Assembly (NCBI GenBank): GCA_958439195.1
Contig: OY288156.1
Coordinates: 62,001 to 126,000, forward strand
DNA length: 64,000 nucleotides
Direction: 5' to 3'
Source of the DNA: an uncultured Paracoccaceae bacterium
Lineage (GTDB): Bacteria > Pseudomonadota > Alphaproteobacteria > Rhodobacterales > Rhodobacteraceae
The position numbers and the translations under genes were made by a program. Below, piece after piece: positions 33,658 to 41,784 of the stretch. Under the pieces are notes generated by a model. It was given only the letters and a program-made list of their open reading frames with translations. It was not told the DNA's origin and did not search any database. How positions within the stretch are numbered: the stretch's first letter is position 1; every line of letters starts with the position of its first letter.

Positions 33658-34242
33658 TCAGGCCAGCGCCCGCGCAAACAGCGCCGCCAGCCGCGCCTGC
33701 CCGGCGCGGTAGTCCGGCAATGACCGGGCCGTGGTCTTAAGCCCCTTCACCGCCGACATGATCGCCTGCGCCACCTCTGGCCCGGAGCCAAGCCCCTGCG
33801 GAAGGTTCCGCTGCGCCAGCCAGTCGCCCAGCAGGGCCACCATCCGCGCCTCACCCGCCGCCGCAAGATCACCCGTCACGGCGAATCCGGCATCCAACAG
33901 CTCTTCGCCATGCGGGGTAGACAGCACCGCTTCCATGAACTTGCCATCCTTGGCCACGAACGCCGCCCGCAGCGCCTGTTCCAGCGTCTGCCCCGGCGCC
34001 TCCAGTGCGGCGGTCATGTCGCGCAGTGCATCCTCGAAATACCGCATCGCCAGCGACCGGAAGATGTCCTCCTTGTTGCGGTAATGCAGATACAGCGCCG
34101 TCCGCGACAGGCCCGCCCCGCGCGCTATGTCATCCATCGACGTGCGGCGATAGCCATAGCTGGAAAATGCATGAAAGGCCGCATCCAGGATCGTGTCCTG
34201 TCGGTCAACCGGGGCGGCATTGGGTGGCAAAGAAGCAGCCAT
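33658..34242 (-). CDS. TetR-family regulator divergent from iorAB-like genes
   Basis: A 194-aa protein. The N-terminal helix-turn-helix is MDDIARGAGLSRTALYLHYRNKEDIF (residues about 41-66). The C-terminal ligand domain is unassigned. The start at 34242 gives a normal family N-terminus; the frame is open upstream but overlaps the divergent gene. The 87-bp gap to the 2Fe-2S subunit gene holds TGTCAATTGACA and further TGACA repeats, probable operators for both genes. A convergent neighbour (RcnB-like) ends 7 bp away. Confidence 0.87.
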   Translation of the reverse strand: MAASLPPNAAPVDRQDTILDAAFHAFSSYGYRRTSMDDIARGAGLSRTALYLHYRNKEDIFRSLAMRYFEDALRDMTAALEAPGQTLEQALRAAFVAKDGKFMEAVLSTPHGEELLDAGFAVTGDLAAAGEARMVALLGDWLAQRNLPQGLGSGPEVAQAIMSAVKGLKTTARSLPDYRAGQARLAALFARALA

Positions 34243-34271
34243 GTGAACAAACTGACAAAACGCTTCCAGAA

Positions 34272-34283
34272 TGTCAATTGACA
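34272..34283. promoter_or_regulatory. TetR operator candidate
   Basis: TGTCAATTGACA is a perfect 12-bp palindrome in the gap between the divergent TetR and iorA-like genes. Related TTGACA or TGTCAA units recur at about 34253, 34286 and 34305, so the operator may be extended. Autoregulation by the TetR protein is the simplest reading. Confidence 0.55.
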
Positions 34284-34329
34284 AACTGACACTTTTCGAC
34301 CAATTTGTCAAAAAGCAAGGGAGCGATCC

Positions 34330-34797
34330 ATGCCCACCACCTTCATTATCAACGGCCGCACCGAAACGGTCGACCTGCCCCCCGACATGCCGCTTCTCTG
34401 GGCGCTGCGTGATGGGTTGAACCTCACCGGAACCAAATTCGGCTGCGGCGTCGCCGCCTGCGGTGCCTGCACCGTGCATGTCAACGGGCAGGCCGTCCGG
34501 TCCTGCCAGACCGCGCTGGGCGATGTCGCCGGGGCCACCGTCACCACCATCGAAGGACTGGGCAACCCCGCCGCCCTGCATGCCGTGCAGGCCGCTTGGC
34601 TTGCGGCGCAGGTGGCGCAATGCGGCTACTGCCAGTCGGGTCAGATCATGCAAGCCGCCGCCCTGCTGGCGGAAACCCCCAACCCCACCGATGCGCAGAT
34701 CGATGAGGCGATGTCCGGCAACCTCTGCCGCTGCGGCACCTATCCGCGCATCCGCGCCGCCGTGCAGGATGCCGCCAACCGCTTGAAGGAGGCGTGA
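34330..34797 (+). CDS. (2Fe-2S) subunit of a molybdenum hydroxylase (IorA-like)
   Basis: A 155-aa protein with two [2Fe-2S] domains. The plant-type motif is FGCGVAACGACTVHV with the fourth cysteine in VRSC. The second cluster uses CGYCQSGQ and GNLCRCG. It passes electrons from the molybdopterin subunit encoded next, 2 bp downstream. The pair resembles isoquinoline 1-oxidoreductase and the related aldehyde dehydrogenases of this class. The substrate is unknown. Confidence 0.9.
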   Translation: MPTTFIINGRTETVDLPPDMPLLWALRDGLNLTGTKFGCGVAACGACTVHVNGQAVRSCQTALGDVAGATVTTIEGLGNPAALHAVQAAWLAAQVAQCGYCQSGQIMQAAALLAETPNPTDAQIDEAMSGNLCRCGTYPRIRAAVQDAANRLKEA

Positions 34798-34799
34798 TC

Positions 34800-37034
34800 A
34801 TGGGCCGCGTGATGAAAATTGCCCGCCGTGGCTTTCTGTTTGGCTCTGTTGCCCTCATCGGCGGGGTCGCCTTTGGCTGGTATCGCTACGCCACCCCCCA
34901 CGGCAACCCGCTGGAATCGGGTCTTGGCGCGGGCGAAGCAACGCTGAACCCCTATGTCCTGATTGATGCCAACGGCGTCACCGTCATCGCCCCGCGCGCC
35001 GAAATGGGGCAGGGGATTCACACCACCCTTGCCGCCCTCGTGGCCGAGGAAATGGATCTCGATTGGTCCACCATCCGCGTCATCCACGGCCCCGCCTCCA
35101 AAGCCTATTACAACGCTGCCATCCTGGGCGAAGGCGTCCCCTTTGCACCCACCGATGACAGCCGCCTTGCCAATACCGTGCGCGGTGCGATGGACATCCC
35201 CGCAAAATTCCTGGGCCTGCAAATCACCGGCGGCTCCTCCTCCATCCCCGATGCCTATGAAAAGATGCGCCTCGCCGGGGCCGCCGCCCGCATGGCATTG
35301 GTCGAGGCGGCGGCTGCCCGCCTCAACATCCCCGCCGCGCAACTTTCAACCGAGAATGGCGCAGTCATCGCCCCCGATGGCACCCGCATCCCCTACCCGG
35401 ACCTTGCCGTCGATGCCGCCCGCATCGACCTGCGCAGCGAACCCGCCTTGAAACCCCGCGAAAGCTGGCGGCTTCTTGGCCGCACCCTGCCGCGCACCGA
35501 CATGCTGGCCAAGGTCACGGGAACAGAAACCTTCGCCATCGACCTGCGCCTTCCGGGCATGCGTTTCGCTACTGTCCGCACCAACCCGCGTCTTGGCGGG
35601 GCGATGCTGTCCTATGATGCCGGCGTCGCCGAATCGATGCCCGGCGTCGAACGCATCGTTCCGCTGGAAAACGGGGTCGCCGTCGTTGCCACCAACACCT
35701 GGATTGCGATGCAGGCCGCGGCCACCATCACCTTTGACTGGGGCGCCGCCCCCTATCCCGCCACCAGCGCCGAAATGGCCGACATTCTGCGTGCCAGCTT
35801 CACCCCTGACCACCTCGACAGCACCAACCGCGACGATGGCGATGTCGATGCCGCGCTGCCCCCTGATGCCTTCACCGCCGAATACACCGTCCCCCATCTG
35901 GCCCACGCCACGATGGAACCCATGTCCACGGCCGCCCTGCTCAAGGATGGCCACCTTACCATCTGGTCAGGCCACCAACTGCCCACCCAAATCCTGAAAG
36001 AGGCGCCAGAAATGACCGGCCTCCCGCCCGAGGCGATCACGGTTGAAACCCTGCCTATGGGTGGCGGCTTTGGCCGCCGTGCGGAAATGGACATCGTCCG
36101 TCAGGCCATCATCGTGGCGCAGGCCATCGAAGGCACCCCCGTCCTTGTATCCTGGAGCCGGGAAGAGGACATGACCCACGATTTCTATCGCCCCGCCGCC
36201 ATTGCGCGCGTCCGCGCCTCGGTCGCCGATGGGCGCATCACCGCTTTCGATTTTGCCACCGCCTGCCCCTCTGTCGTCAGCAGCCAGATGGGCCGTATCG
36301 GCATCTCGCTGCCCGGACCCGATGGCACCATCGTGCAGGGCGCATGGGAACAACCCTACCGCCTGCCCAATCACCGCGTCACGGGCTACCGCGCCCCGCC
36401 AATGGCTCCGCTTGGGTCATGGCGGTCGGTTGGGGCATCGCAAAACGCCTTTTTCCACGAAACCGCGATGGATGAACTGGCCCATCTGGCGGGCGTTGAC
36501 CCGATCGAATTCCGCCTTTCACAGATCGACCACGCCCCATCCCGCACCGTGCTTGAAACGGTCGCGGAACTCTCTGGCTGGGGCAGCACCACGCCGGGCC
36601 GCGCCAAGGGCGTCGCCTTTTGCCTGTCCTTTGGCGTCCCGACCGCCCAGGTGATCGAAGTTGAAGACACCCCAAACGGCCTGCGCATGACGGGCGCATG
36701 GATCGCCGCCGATGTCGGCACCGCGCTTGATCCCGGCAATATCGAGGCGCAGCTGCAAGGCGCCATGATCTATGGCCTCTCCGCCGCGATCCGGGGCGAA
36801 ATCACCTTCGCGGATGGCATGGTGGAACAGACCAATTTCTGGGATTACGAACCCATGCGCCTGTCCCAATGCCCGCCGATCCGGGTGCAGGTTCTGCAAA
36901 ACCAGACCCATATCCGTGGTATCGGTGAACCCGGCACACCCCCTGCCGCCCCCGCGCTGGGCAATGCCATCTTCGCCCTGACAGGCCAGCGTCTGCGCGA
37001 CCTTCCCTTCGTCCGTGCGGTAACGTTCGCCTGA
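34800..37034 (+). CDS. molybdopterin-binding subunit of a molybdenum hydroxylase (IorB-like)
   Basis: A 744-aa protein of the xanthine-oxidase-like class, IorB type. The N-terminus has a twin-arginine motif (ARRGFLFGSVAL) followed by a hydrophobic stretch, suggesting Tat export or periplasmic membrane anchoring. Conserved cofactor segments include EMGQGIHTTLAAL, PMGGGFGRRAE and RGIGEPGTPPAAPALGNAIF near the end, the last with the catalytic glutamate. The ATG at 34800 is 2 bp after the previous stop. Molybdate would come from the modBC importer encoded at 53.6 kb. Confidence 0.9.
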   Translation: MGRVMKIARRGFLFGSVALIGGVAFGWYRYATPHGNPLESGLGAGEATLNPYVLIDANGVTVIAPRAEMGQGIHTTLAALVAEEMDLDWSTIRVIHGPASKAYYNAAILGEGVPFAPTDDSRLANTVRGAMDIPAKFLGLQITGGSSSIPDAYEKMRLAGAAARMALVEAAAARLNIPAAQLSTENGAVIAPDGTRIPYPDLAVDAARIDLRSEPALKPRESWRLLGRTLPRTDMLAKVTGTETFAIDLRLPGMRFATVRTNPRLGGAMLSYDAGVAESMPGVERIVPLENGVAVVATNTWIAMQAAATITFDWGAAPYPATSAEMADILRASFTPDHLDSTNRDDGDVDAALPPDAFTAEYTVPHLAHATMEPMSTAALLKDGHLTIWSGHQLPTQILKEAPEMTGLPPEAITVETLPMGGGFGRRAEMDIVRQAIIVAQAIEGTPVLVSWSREEDMTHDFYRPAAIARVRASVADGRITAFDFATACPSVVSSQMGRIGISLPGPDGTIVQGAWEQPYRLPNHRVTGYRAPPMAPLGSWRSVGASQNAFFHETAMDELAHLAGVDPIEFRLSQIDHAPSRTVLETVAELSGWGSTTPGRAKGVAFCLSFGVPTAQVIEVEDTPNGLRMTGAWIAADVGTALDPGNIEAQLQGAMIYGLSAAIRGEITFADGMVEQTNFWDYEPMRLSQCPPIRVQVLQNQTHIRGIGEPGTPPAAPALGNAIFALTGQRLRDLPFVRAVTFA

Positions 37035-37065
37035 CGGCATGGGTGTATTAGCCACCGAAACACAC

Positions 37066-37094
37066 ATCAGGCGGGTGGCAAAACCCCGCCTGAT
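37066..37094 (+). terminator. hairpin downstream of iorB-like gene
   Basis: ATCAGGCGGG and CCCGCCTGAT form a perfect 10-bp stem with a 9-nt loop. It lies 32 bp after the stop, followed by CTTAGTTT, a weak T-rich tail. It is a likely terminator of the iorAB-like operon. Confidence 0.6.
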
Positions 37095-37172
37095 CTTAGT
37101 TTGATCAAAGACTTGCCGTCATTTGCCGCTATGATGCCCGACGGGACGCATTACAGACGAAGGAATATGATC

Positions 37173-37511
37173 ATGGCCAAAGCGCCGCTTAAATCTGTCA
37201 CCGAATCGCGCGAACAGCTTCAGGATGATGTCGAATCCCGCATTCAGGAACTGCGCGAGGAAATCGCCGCCCTGACCCAATCCCTGCGCGATCTGGGCGC
37301 CAAAAGCGCCGAAGAAGCAAAGACCAAGGCCCGTCATATCGCCGATGACGCCACGACCGAGGCGCTTCAGGCCGTCAAGGAACTGCGCGCCCAATTCGGT
37401 TCGCTGCAATCCGAAGTGGAAGGCAAGGTGCAAAGCCACCCTTTCGCCTGGCTGGCAGGCGCGGTCGGTCTGGGCGTGATTCTGGGCCTCTTCCTCACGC
37501 GCCGCGATTGA
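37173..37511 (+). CDS. DUF883 (ElaB/YqjD-like) membrane-anchored protein
   Basis: A 112-aa protein. Residues about 10-85 are a charged helical, coiled-coil-like region (VESRIQELREEIAALTQSL). The C-terminus holds one membrane segment, AWLAGAVGLGVILGLFL, followed by TRRD, the usual ElaB/YqjD layout. These proteins bind ribosomes or membranes in stationary phase. The start at 37173 is preceded by AAGGAA. It overlaps the next gene by 1 bp (TGATG). Confidence 0.85.
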   Translation: MAKAPLKSVTESREQLQDDVESRIQELREEIAALTQSLRDLGAKSAEEAKTKARHIADDATTEALQAVKELRAQFGSLQSEVEGKVQSHPFAWLAGAVGLGVILGLFLTRRD

Positions 37512-37888
37512 TGCGCCGCGCAGGCCCCATCGCCCCGGTCATCGGGGCAGTGGCCATCGCCTTGGTGGCGGTGCTTGTCACACTGGCGGCCCTCGGGCTG
37601 CTGGTGTCGGCGGGCGTTGCCGCGCTGATCCCCCATGTGGGTCTGCCGGGCGCGCTGGCCATCGCCGGGCTTGTCCTTCTGGCCCTCGTGGGTCTCATGG
37701 CGCTCGCCATCCGCGCCAACCTGCGCGCTGCACAACAGCGCGCGCGCAGCACGGCGGCTGTGGCCAACCTGGCCAAGCTCGCCATGGTCCTGATGCCCCG
37801 CACCAGCGCATTGCGCATGGCAGGCGGGCTGCAAATGGGCCTTGGCCTTGCGCTTCTGGTCCTGCCCATGCTGCGCCGTAAGGGCTGA
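37511..37888 (+). CDS. small integral membrane protein, partner of the DUF883 gene
   Basis: A 125-aa hydrophobic protein with two long membrane segments near residues 7-65 and a third near the C-terminus (MAGGLQMGLGLALLVLPML). A basic, arginine-rich loop joins them. DUF883 genes are often followed by such small holin-like membrane proteins. I do not recognise a named family with certainty. Translation is coupled to the upstream gene. Confidence 0.72.
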   Translation: MRRAGPIAPVIGAVAIALVAVLVTLAALGLLVSAGVAALIPHVGLPGALAIAGLVLLALVGLMALAIRANLRAAQQRARSTAAVANLAKLAMVLMPRTSALRMAGGLQMGLGLALLVLPMLRRKG

Positions 37889-37900
37889 CCCTTCACAACA

Positions 37901-37934
37901 TCCTCCTGCCCGCCCTATGCTCCGGGCAGGAGGA
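37901..37934 (+). promoter_or_regulatory. hairpin that sequesters the fucD Shine-Dalgarno
   Basis: TCCTCCTGCCCG (37901-37912) and CGGGCAGGAGGA (37923-37934) are perfect 12-bp inverted repeats with a 10-nt loop. The 3' arm contains AGGAGGA, the ribosome-binding site of the L-fuconate dehydratase gene starting at 37941. When folded, the site would be hidden. No T-run follows, so it is not a normal terminator. Confidence 0.65.
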
Positions 37935-37940
37935 ACCGCC

Positions 37941-39233
37941 ATGACCCGCATCACCGCCATCCGCGCGCTGGATATCCGTTTTCCCACCTCCCGCTCGCTG
38001 GATGGGTCGGATGCGATGAACCTCGCCCCCGATTACTCGGCCGCCTATTGCATCATCGAAACCGATGACGGAACCGAAGGCCACGGCCTGACCTTCACCA
38101 TCGGGCGCGGCAATGAACTGTGCGTCGCCGCCATCCGCGCCCTCGCCCCCCTGATCCAGAACATCTCCGTCGAAGACCTGCTGTCCGACATGGGTGCCAC
38201 ATGGCGACGGATCACCGGCGACAGCCAACTGCGCTGGACTGGCCCCGACAAGGGCGTCATCCACCTTGCCACGGCCGCCCTGGTGAACGCGCTCTGGGAT
38301 CTCTGGGGCAAACGCGCGGGCAAACCCGTCTGGCGCGTCCTCTGCGACATGACCCCGGCAGAGACGGTTGCGTTGGTCGACTGGCGCTATCTCTCTGACG
38401 CGCTCGATCCCGGCCGCGCCCGTGAACGGCTCGAGGAAAACCACCCCACCCGCGCCACCCGCATCGCCGAGATGCGCGCGAACGGCTATCCCGCCTATAC
38501 CACCTCGGCAGGCTGGCTCGGCTACTCTGACGAAAAGATGCGCCGCCTGTGCCAAGAGGCCATCGCGCAGGGCTGGAACCACTTCAAGATGAAGGTCGGG
38601 GGCAATCTGCAAGATGACATCCGCCGCGCCCGCATCATCCGCGAAGAAATCGGCCCCCACCGCCGCCTGATGATGGATGCCAATCAGGTCTGGGGCGTGG
38701 ATCAGGCCATCTCCCATATGAAACCCCTTGCCCAATTCGACCCCTGGTTCATCGAAGAACCCACCAGCCCCGATGACGTCCTTGGCCACGCCGCCATCGC
38801 CCGTGGCGTCGCGCCGATCAAGGTGGCAACGGGCGAGCATTGCCAGAACGCCGTGATGTTCAAACAGTTCCTTCAGGCCGACGCCCTGCAAATCCTGCAA
38901 CTGGATTCCGCCCGCCTTGGCGGCGTCAACGAAATTGTCGGCGTTTTCCTGATGGCCGATCATTTCGGCGTTCCCGTCTGCCCTCATGCGGGCGGCGTTG
39001 GCCTGTGCGAATACGTCCAGCACCTGTCGATCTTTGATTATGTCTGCGTCTCGGCCAGCCTGACAGACCGGGTGCTGGAATACGTCGATCATCTGCATGA
39101 CCATTTCCTAACACCCGTTCACATGAAGGCGGGTCACTATATGCCGCCCGAAGAACCGGGCTATTCCATCACCATGAAACCCGCCAGCATCGCCGCCCAT
39201 CTCTGGCCAGATGGCGCGGCATGGCGCACCTGA
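37941..39233 (+). CDS. fucD: L-fuconate dehydratase (enolase superfamily)
   Basis: A 430-aa enolase-superfamily acid-sugar dehydratase. KMKVGGNLQDD near residue 215 holds the KxK catalytic base region. DANQVW, the EEP in WFIEEPTSPDD, and GEHCQNAV give metal ligands. CPHAGGVGLCEYVQHL and the long C-terminal PVHMKAGHYMPPEEPGYS match L-fuconate dehydratase in both motif and length. It converts L-fuconate to 2-keto-3-deoxy-L-fuconate. No other fucose genes are adjacent. Translation may be controlled by the hairpin before it. Confidence 0.88.
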   Translation: MTRITAIRALDIRFPTSRSLDGSDAMNLAPDYSAAYCIIETDDGTEGHGLTFTIGRGNELCVAAIRALAPLIQNISVEDLLSDMGATWRRITGDSQLRWTGPDKGVIHLATAALVNALWDLWGKRAGKPVWRVLCDMTPAETVALVDWRYLSDALDPGRARERLEENHPTRATRIAEMRANGYPAYTTSAGWLGYSDEKMRRLCQEAIAQGWNHFKMKVGGNLQDDIRRARIIREEIGPHRRLMMDANQVWGVDQAISHMKPLAQFDPWFIEEPTSPDDVLGHAAIARGVAPIKVATGEHCQNAVMFKQFLQADALQILQLDSARLGGVNEIVGVFLMADHFGVPVCPHAGGVGLCEYVQHLSIFDYVCVSASLTDRVLEYVDHLHDHFLTPVHMKAGHYMPPEEPGYSITMKPASIAAHLWPDGAAWRT

Positions 39234-39242
39234 TCCACCCGC

Positions 39243-39875
39243 CTATTCCACCCGCCGCGCGCTGATCTGCGCCAGATCGCCACCTGCAATGTCCTGCTCG
39301 CTCAACATCAGCGCCGCCCCCCGCAATTCTGGCGGGGCCAGCGTCGGGTTGATCTCGCCCGTCCGCGCCCGCTGCGTCACCAACGGCATCAACCGCGCGC
39401 GTTCGCCTGCATCCATCCCCATCGCCGCCATCGTCTGCACGACCGATCCGTGCCTGTCACCGGGGGCCAGCCCCGCGATCATGCGGATGCGCCTACTGGC
39501 CAGATCCCCCGCCGACACCCCTGGCAGCAAACCCAGAACAGGCATCGGCGCAGCATATAAATCCACCAACCCCTCCACATCCGTCACCCGTATCTCCCAA
39601 CGCATCCCATCGTGCGTGATCACAACGGGCGTGCCATCGGCCCGGCGGATTGCGGCGGTCGGCTGCCCCCATGCCGCCCGCACCTGTGCGATAACCGACG
39701 CTTCGGCCAGCGCCTCACGATGCGTGTCTGCCAGGCGTGCCAGCGCCGCGCTGGTCGCCCCGGCGCGGGCGCGCAGCGTTCCGGCCAGCGCCGCGATCAG
39801 CATCACCCCCGCCAGCACCGCCAGCAGAACCACCCCTTGCCGTCTGTTCCGCCCCGGCGGATGATTGCGCGCCAT
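39243..39875 (-). CDS. gspK: type II secretion minor pseudopilin GspK
   Basis: A 210-aa protein. The prepilin-like N-terminus RRQGVVLLAVLAGVMLIAAL lacks the usual glutamate at position 5 after the cleavage glycine, a GspK trait. GLVDLYAAPMPVL fits the family region rich in Asn/Asp turns. It would sit at the pseudopilus tip with GspI and GspJ. It is encoded opposite to gspO, and the two start codons overlap. It is 9 bp from the convergent dehydratase gene. Confidence 0.85.
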   Translation of the reverse strand: MARNHPPGRNRRQGVVLLAVLAGVMLIAALAGTLRARAGATSAALARLADTHREALAEASVIAQVRAAWGQPTAAIRRADGTPVVITHDGMRWEIRVTDVEGLVDLYAAPMPVLGLLPGVSAGDLASRRIRMIAGLAPGDRHGSVVQTMAAMGMDAGERARLMPLVTQRARTGEINPTLAPPELRGAALMLSEQDIAGGDLAQISARRVE

Positions 39876-40440
39876 GATGCCGCTTCGCCCCCGCTTCGTG
39901 CCTGCCCTCGCCGCCGCCTATGCGGCGACCTATGCCTTGGCGCTTCTCAACACGTCCCCCGACCGGCTCATCCTTGCCGCCATCCTCGCCGCCCCGCTGA
40001 TCTGGCTTAGCCAGACAGACATCACCCGCCACGAAATCCCCAATACCGCCACTGCGATTATCGCCCTGTCGGGTCTGGTTTTCCAGTGGCATCTGCACGG
40101 CCCGACACCGCCCTTCCTTGCCACCCTCGCCACCGCCGCCGCGCTGACCGCCGCCGCATGGCTGGCTGGCGGCTGGTATTTCCGACGCACCGGGGCAGAG
40201 GCGCTGGGGATCGGTGATGCCAAACTCATCGGGGCCGGAACGCTCTGCCTCGGCGCGGGGCAGGTCTGGGCGATGATCTTCGTGGCTGCTACCGGCGGCA
40301 TTGTCGCCGCGCTGCTGGCGCGAAAGCGGGGCAGGGGGGATGACGCCCCTGCACAGACGGGCCTCGCTTTTGGACCCTTCCTGGCTTATGCAATATTCAT
40401 CTTCGTGACCTTCCCTCTGCCCGGACCCATCGCGCCATGA
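39874..40440 (+). CDS. gspO: prepilin peptidase (GspO, A24 family)
   Basis: A 188-aa inner-membrane aspartic peptidase. LSQTDITRHEIPN holds the first catalytic aspartate and LGIGDAKLIGAG is the GxGD motif with the second. It lacks the N-terminal methylase cysteines of full-length PilD, so it is the short form. It would cleave the leader peptides of GspG, I, J and K. Its ATG overlaps the gspK start on the opposite strand, and its stop overlaps the gspG start by 4 bp. Confidence 0.87.
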   Translation: MMPLRPRFVPALAAAYAATYALALLNTSPDRLILAAILAAPLIWLSQTDITRHEIPNTATAIIALSGLVFQWHLHGPTPPFLATLATAAALTAAAWLAGGWYFRRTGAEALGIGDAKLIGAGTLCLGAGQVWAMIFVAATGGIVAALLARKRGRGDDAPAQTGLAFGPFLAYAIFIFVTFPLPGPIAP

Positions 40441-40865
40441 CCCGCCGCACCGTCATCAGAAACCCAAAGGCTGGCGTAACCTTGCTGGAGGTGATGATCG
40501 TTCTGGCCGTTATCGCGCTGATCGTGGGCTTTGGCGCGCCCCGGCTGATGGAAAGTTTCGGCCGCGCCAAATCGCAGGCGGCCGAGGTGGCGATGGCCAA
40601 CCTCAAAGGTGCCGTGCAACTGTTCTACATCGACACCGGCCGCTATCCCACCACGGACGAAGGGTTGTCTGCCCTGATCACCGCGCCGTCCGATGTGGCC
40701 GGATGGAAAGGCCCCTATCTTGATGGCGACGCTGATCTGGCCGATCCTTGGGGCCGCGCCTTCACCTATGCCGCCCCAGGCACTTCCGGCCCCTTCTCCC
40801 TGTCCACCCTTGGCCGTGATGGTCAACCTGGCGGCACGGGCGAAGACAGTGACATCTCACTCTGA
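40437..40865 (+). CDS. gspG: type II secretion major pseudopilin GspG
   Basis: A 142-aa protein. The cleavage site and N-terminal helix are KAGVTLLEVMIVLAVIALIV with the conserved glutamate 5 residues after the glycine. The Ca-binding C-terminal half shows FYIDTGRYPTTDEGLSALI and GPYLDG, typical of GspG. It forms the main subunit of the pseudopilus. Its 3' end overlaps gspJ on the other strand by 43 bp. Confidence 0.93.
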   Translation: MTRRTVIRNPKAGVTLLEVMIVLAVIALIVGFGAPRLMESFGRAKSQAAEVAMANLKGAVQLFYIDTGRYPTTDEGLSALITAPSDVAGWKGPYLDGDADLADPWGRAFTYAAPGTSGPFSLSTLGRDGQPGGTGEDSDISL

Positions 40866-41419
40866 CGCGCCTTTCGGGCCGGAATCACCGTCAAGGGCGG
40901 CATAACCCGCTGCCCATCCGTATACTCCAGCCGGATAAGATCGGGCGGGGCGGTTGCCGCTTCTGGCCAATCCGCACGCCATTCCACCCGGTCGCCCGGC
41001 CCCGGCGCACCGAAATAGCGAAGTCCCGTCACCTCCCCCACAGGGACCAGCACCACCGACAGCGCACCATCCCCAGTCCCGGAACCGGCCTCTGCCCGCA
41101 CCGCGCCCCCTTCGCCGGACACCCGCACCGCCACAAGTTCCGCAGCCGTCAACGGCGGTGTATCGATCAGCGTGAAAAACGTGACACCCCCCGCATCCCC
41201 GATCAGCCGCGCGCCTAAAGGCATCTCCTCCAGCCATCGGCGCAGGGTGACGCGGGCGGATATGCGGTCCACATCCGTGGCCTCCCCCCCCACCCGCGCC
41301 AAGGCCCGCCCCATCAACCCCAGCGATGACGACAAGATCAGCGCCGCCGCCGCCATCACCCACAGCGCGATCAGCAGCTCCAGAAGCGTCACCCCGGCCC
41401 GGCCGTTGCGCCGCGTCAC
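40823..41419 (-). CDS. gspJ: type II secretion minor pseudopilin GspJ
   Basis: A 198-aa protein beginning at a GTG codon that overlaps the gspI stop as GTGA. NGRAGVTLLELLIALWVMAA is the prepilin cleavage region with glutamate 5. The C-terminal half is poorly conserved, as is normal for GspJ. It is the last gene of the long minus-strand gsp operon. The open frame to 41545 only re-reads gspI. Confidence 0.83.
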   Translation of the reverse strand: MTRRNGRAGVTLLELLIALWVMAAAALILSSSLGLMGRALARVGGEATDVDRISARVTLRRWLEEMPLGARLIGDAGGVTFFTLIDTPPLTAAELVAVRVSGEGGAVRAEAGSGTGDGALSVVLVPVGEVTGLRYFGAPGPGDRVEWRADWPEAATAPPDLIRLEYTDGQRVMPPLTVIPARKARQSEMSLSSPVPPG

Positions 41420-41784
41420 GGCCCGCCCTCCGCCAGCAGCGCCCGCAGCACCACCCCCCGCGCCCGGTTCCCCGCGCGCCAGACCATCACCGTCGCCTCC
41501 TGCAACCCCGCGCCGCCCGATGAAACCGACAGCTCCCACCGCCAATCGGGCGCGGCGCTGCCCGTGGCGAGCGTCGCATCGCGGGTGACGGCATATTCAT
41601 CCAACACCGACCGCGCCAGTTCCGTGCCCCAGGCTGCATCCGACCGCTGCCCAACCTGCCCAACAGTTCGGCCCACACCCCCAAGAGCCACGCCCAGAAC
41701 AAGCGCCAGAATGGCCATGGCCAGCATCGCTTCCAGCAGGGAAAACCCCCGCCGCCTGTTGCGCCGCTTAGAAGGCCAGATCAT
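41416..41784 (-). CDS. gspI: type II secretion minor pseudopilin GspI
   Basis: A 122-aa protein with the prepilin region RRRGFSLLEAMLAMAILALV. The start at 41784 overlaps the gspF end by 17 bp. WRWELSVSS and the following RARGVVLRALL fit the GspI body. It initiates the pseudopilus tip with GspJ and GspK. Confidence 0.83.
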   Translation of the reverse strand: MIWPSKRRNRRRGFSLLEAMLAMAILALVLGVALGGVGRTVGQVGQRSDAAWGTELARSVLDEYAVTRDATLATGSAAPDWRWELSVSSGGAGLQEATVMVWRAGNRARGVVLRALLAEGGP

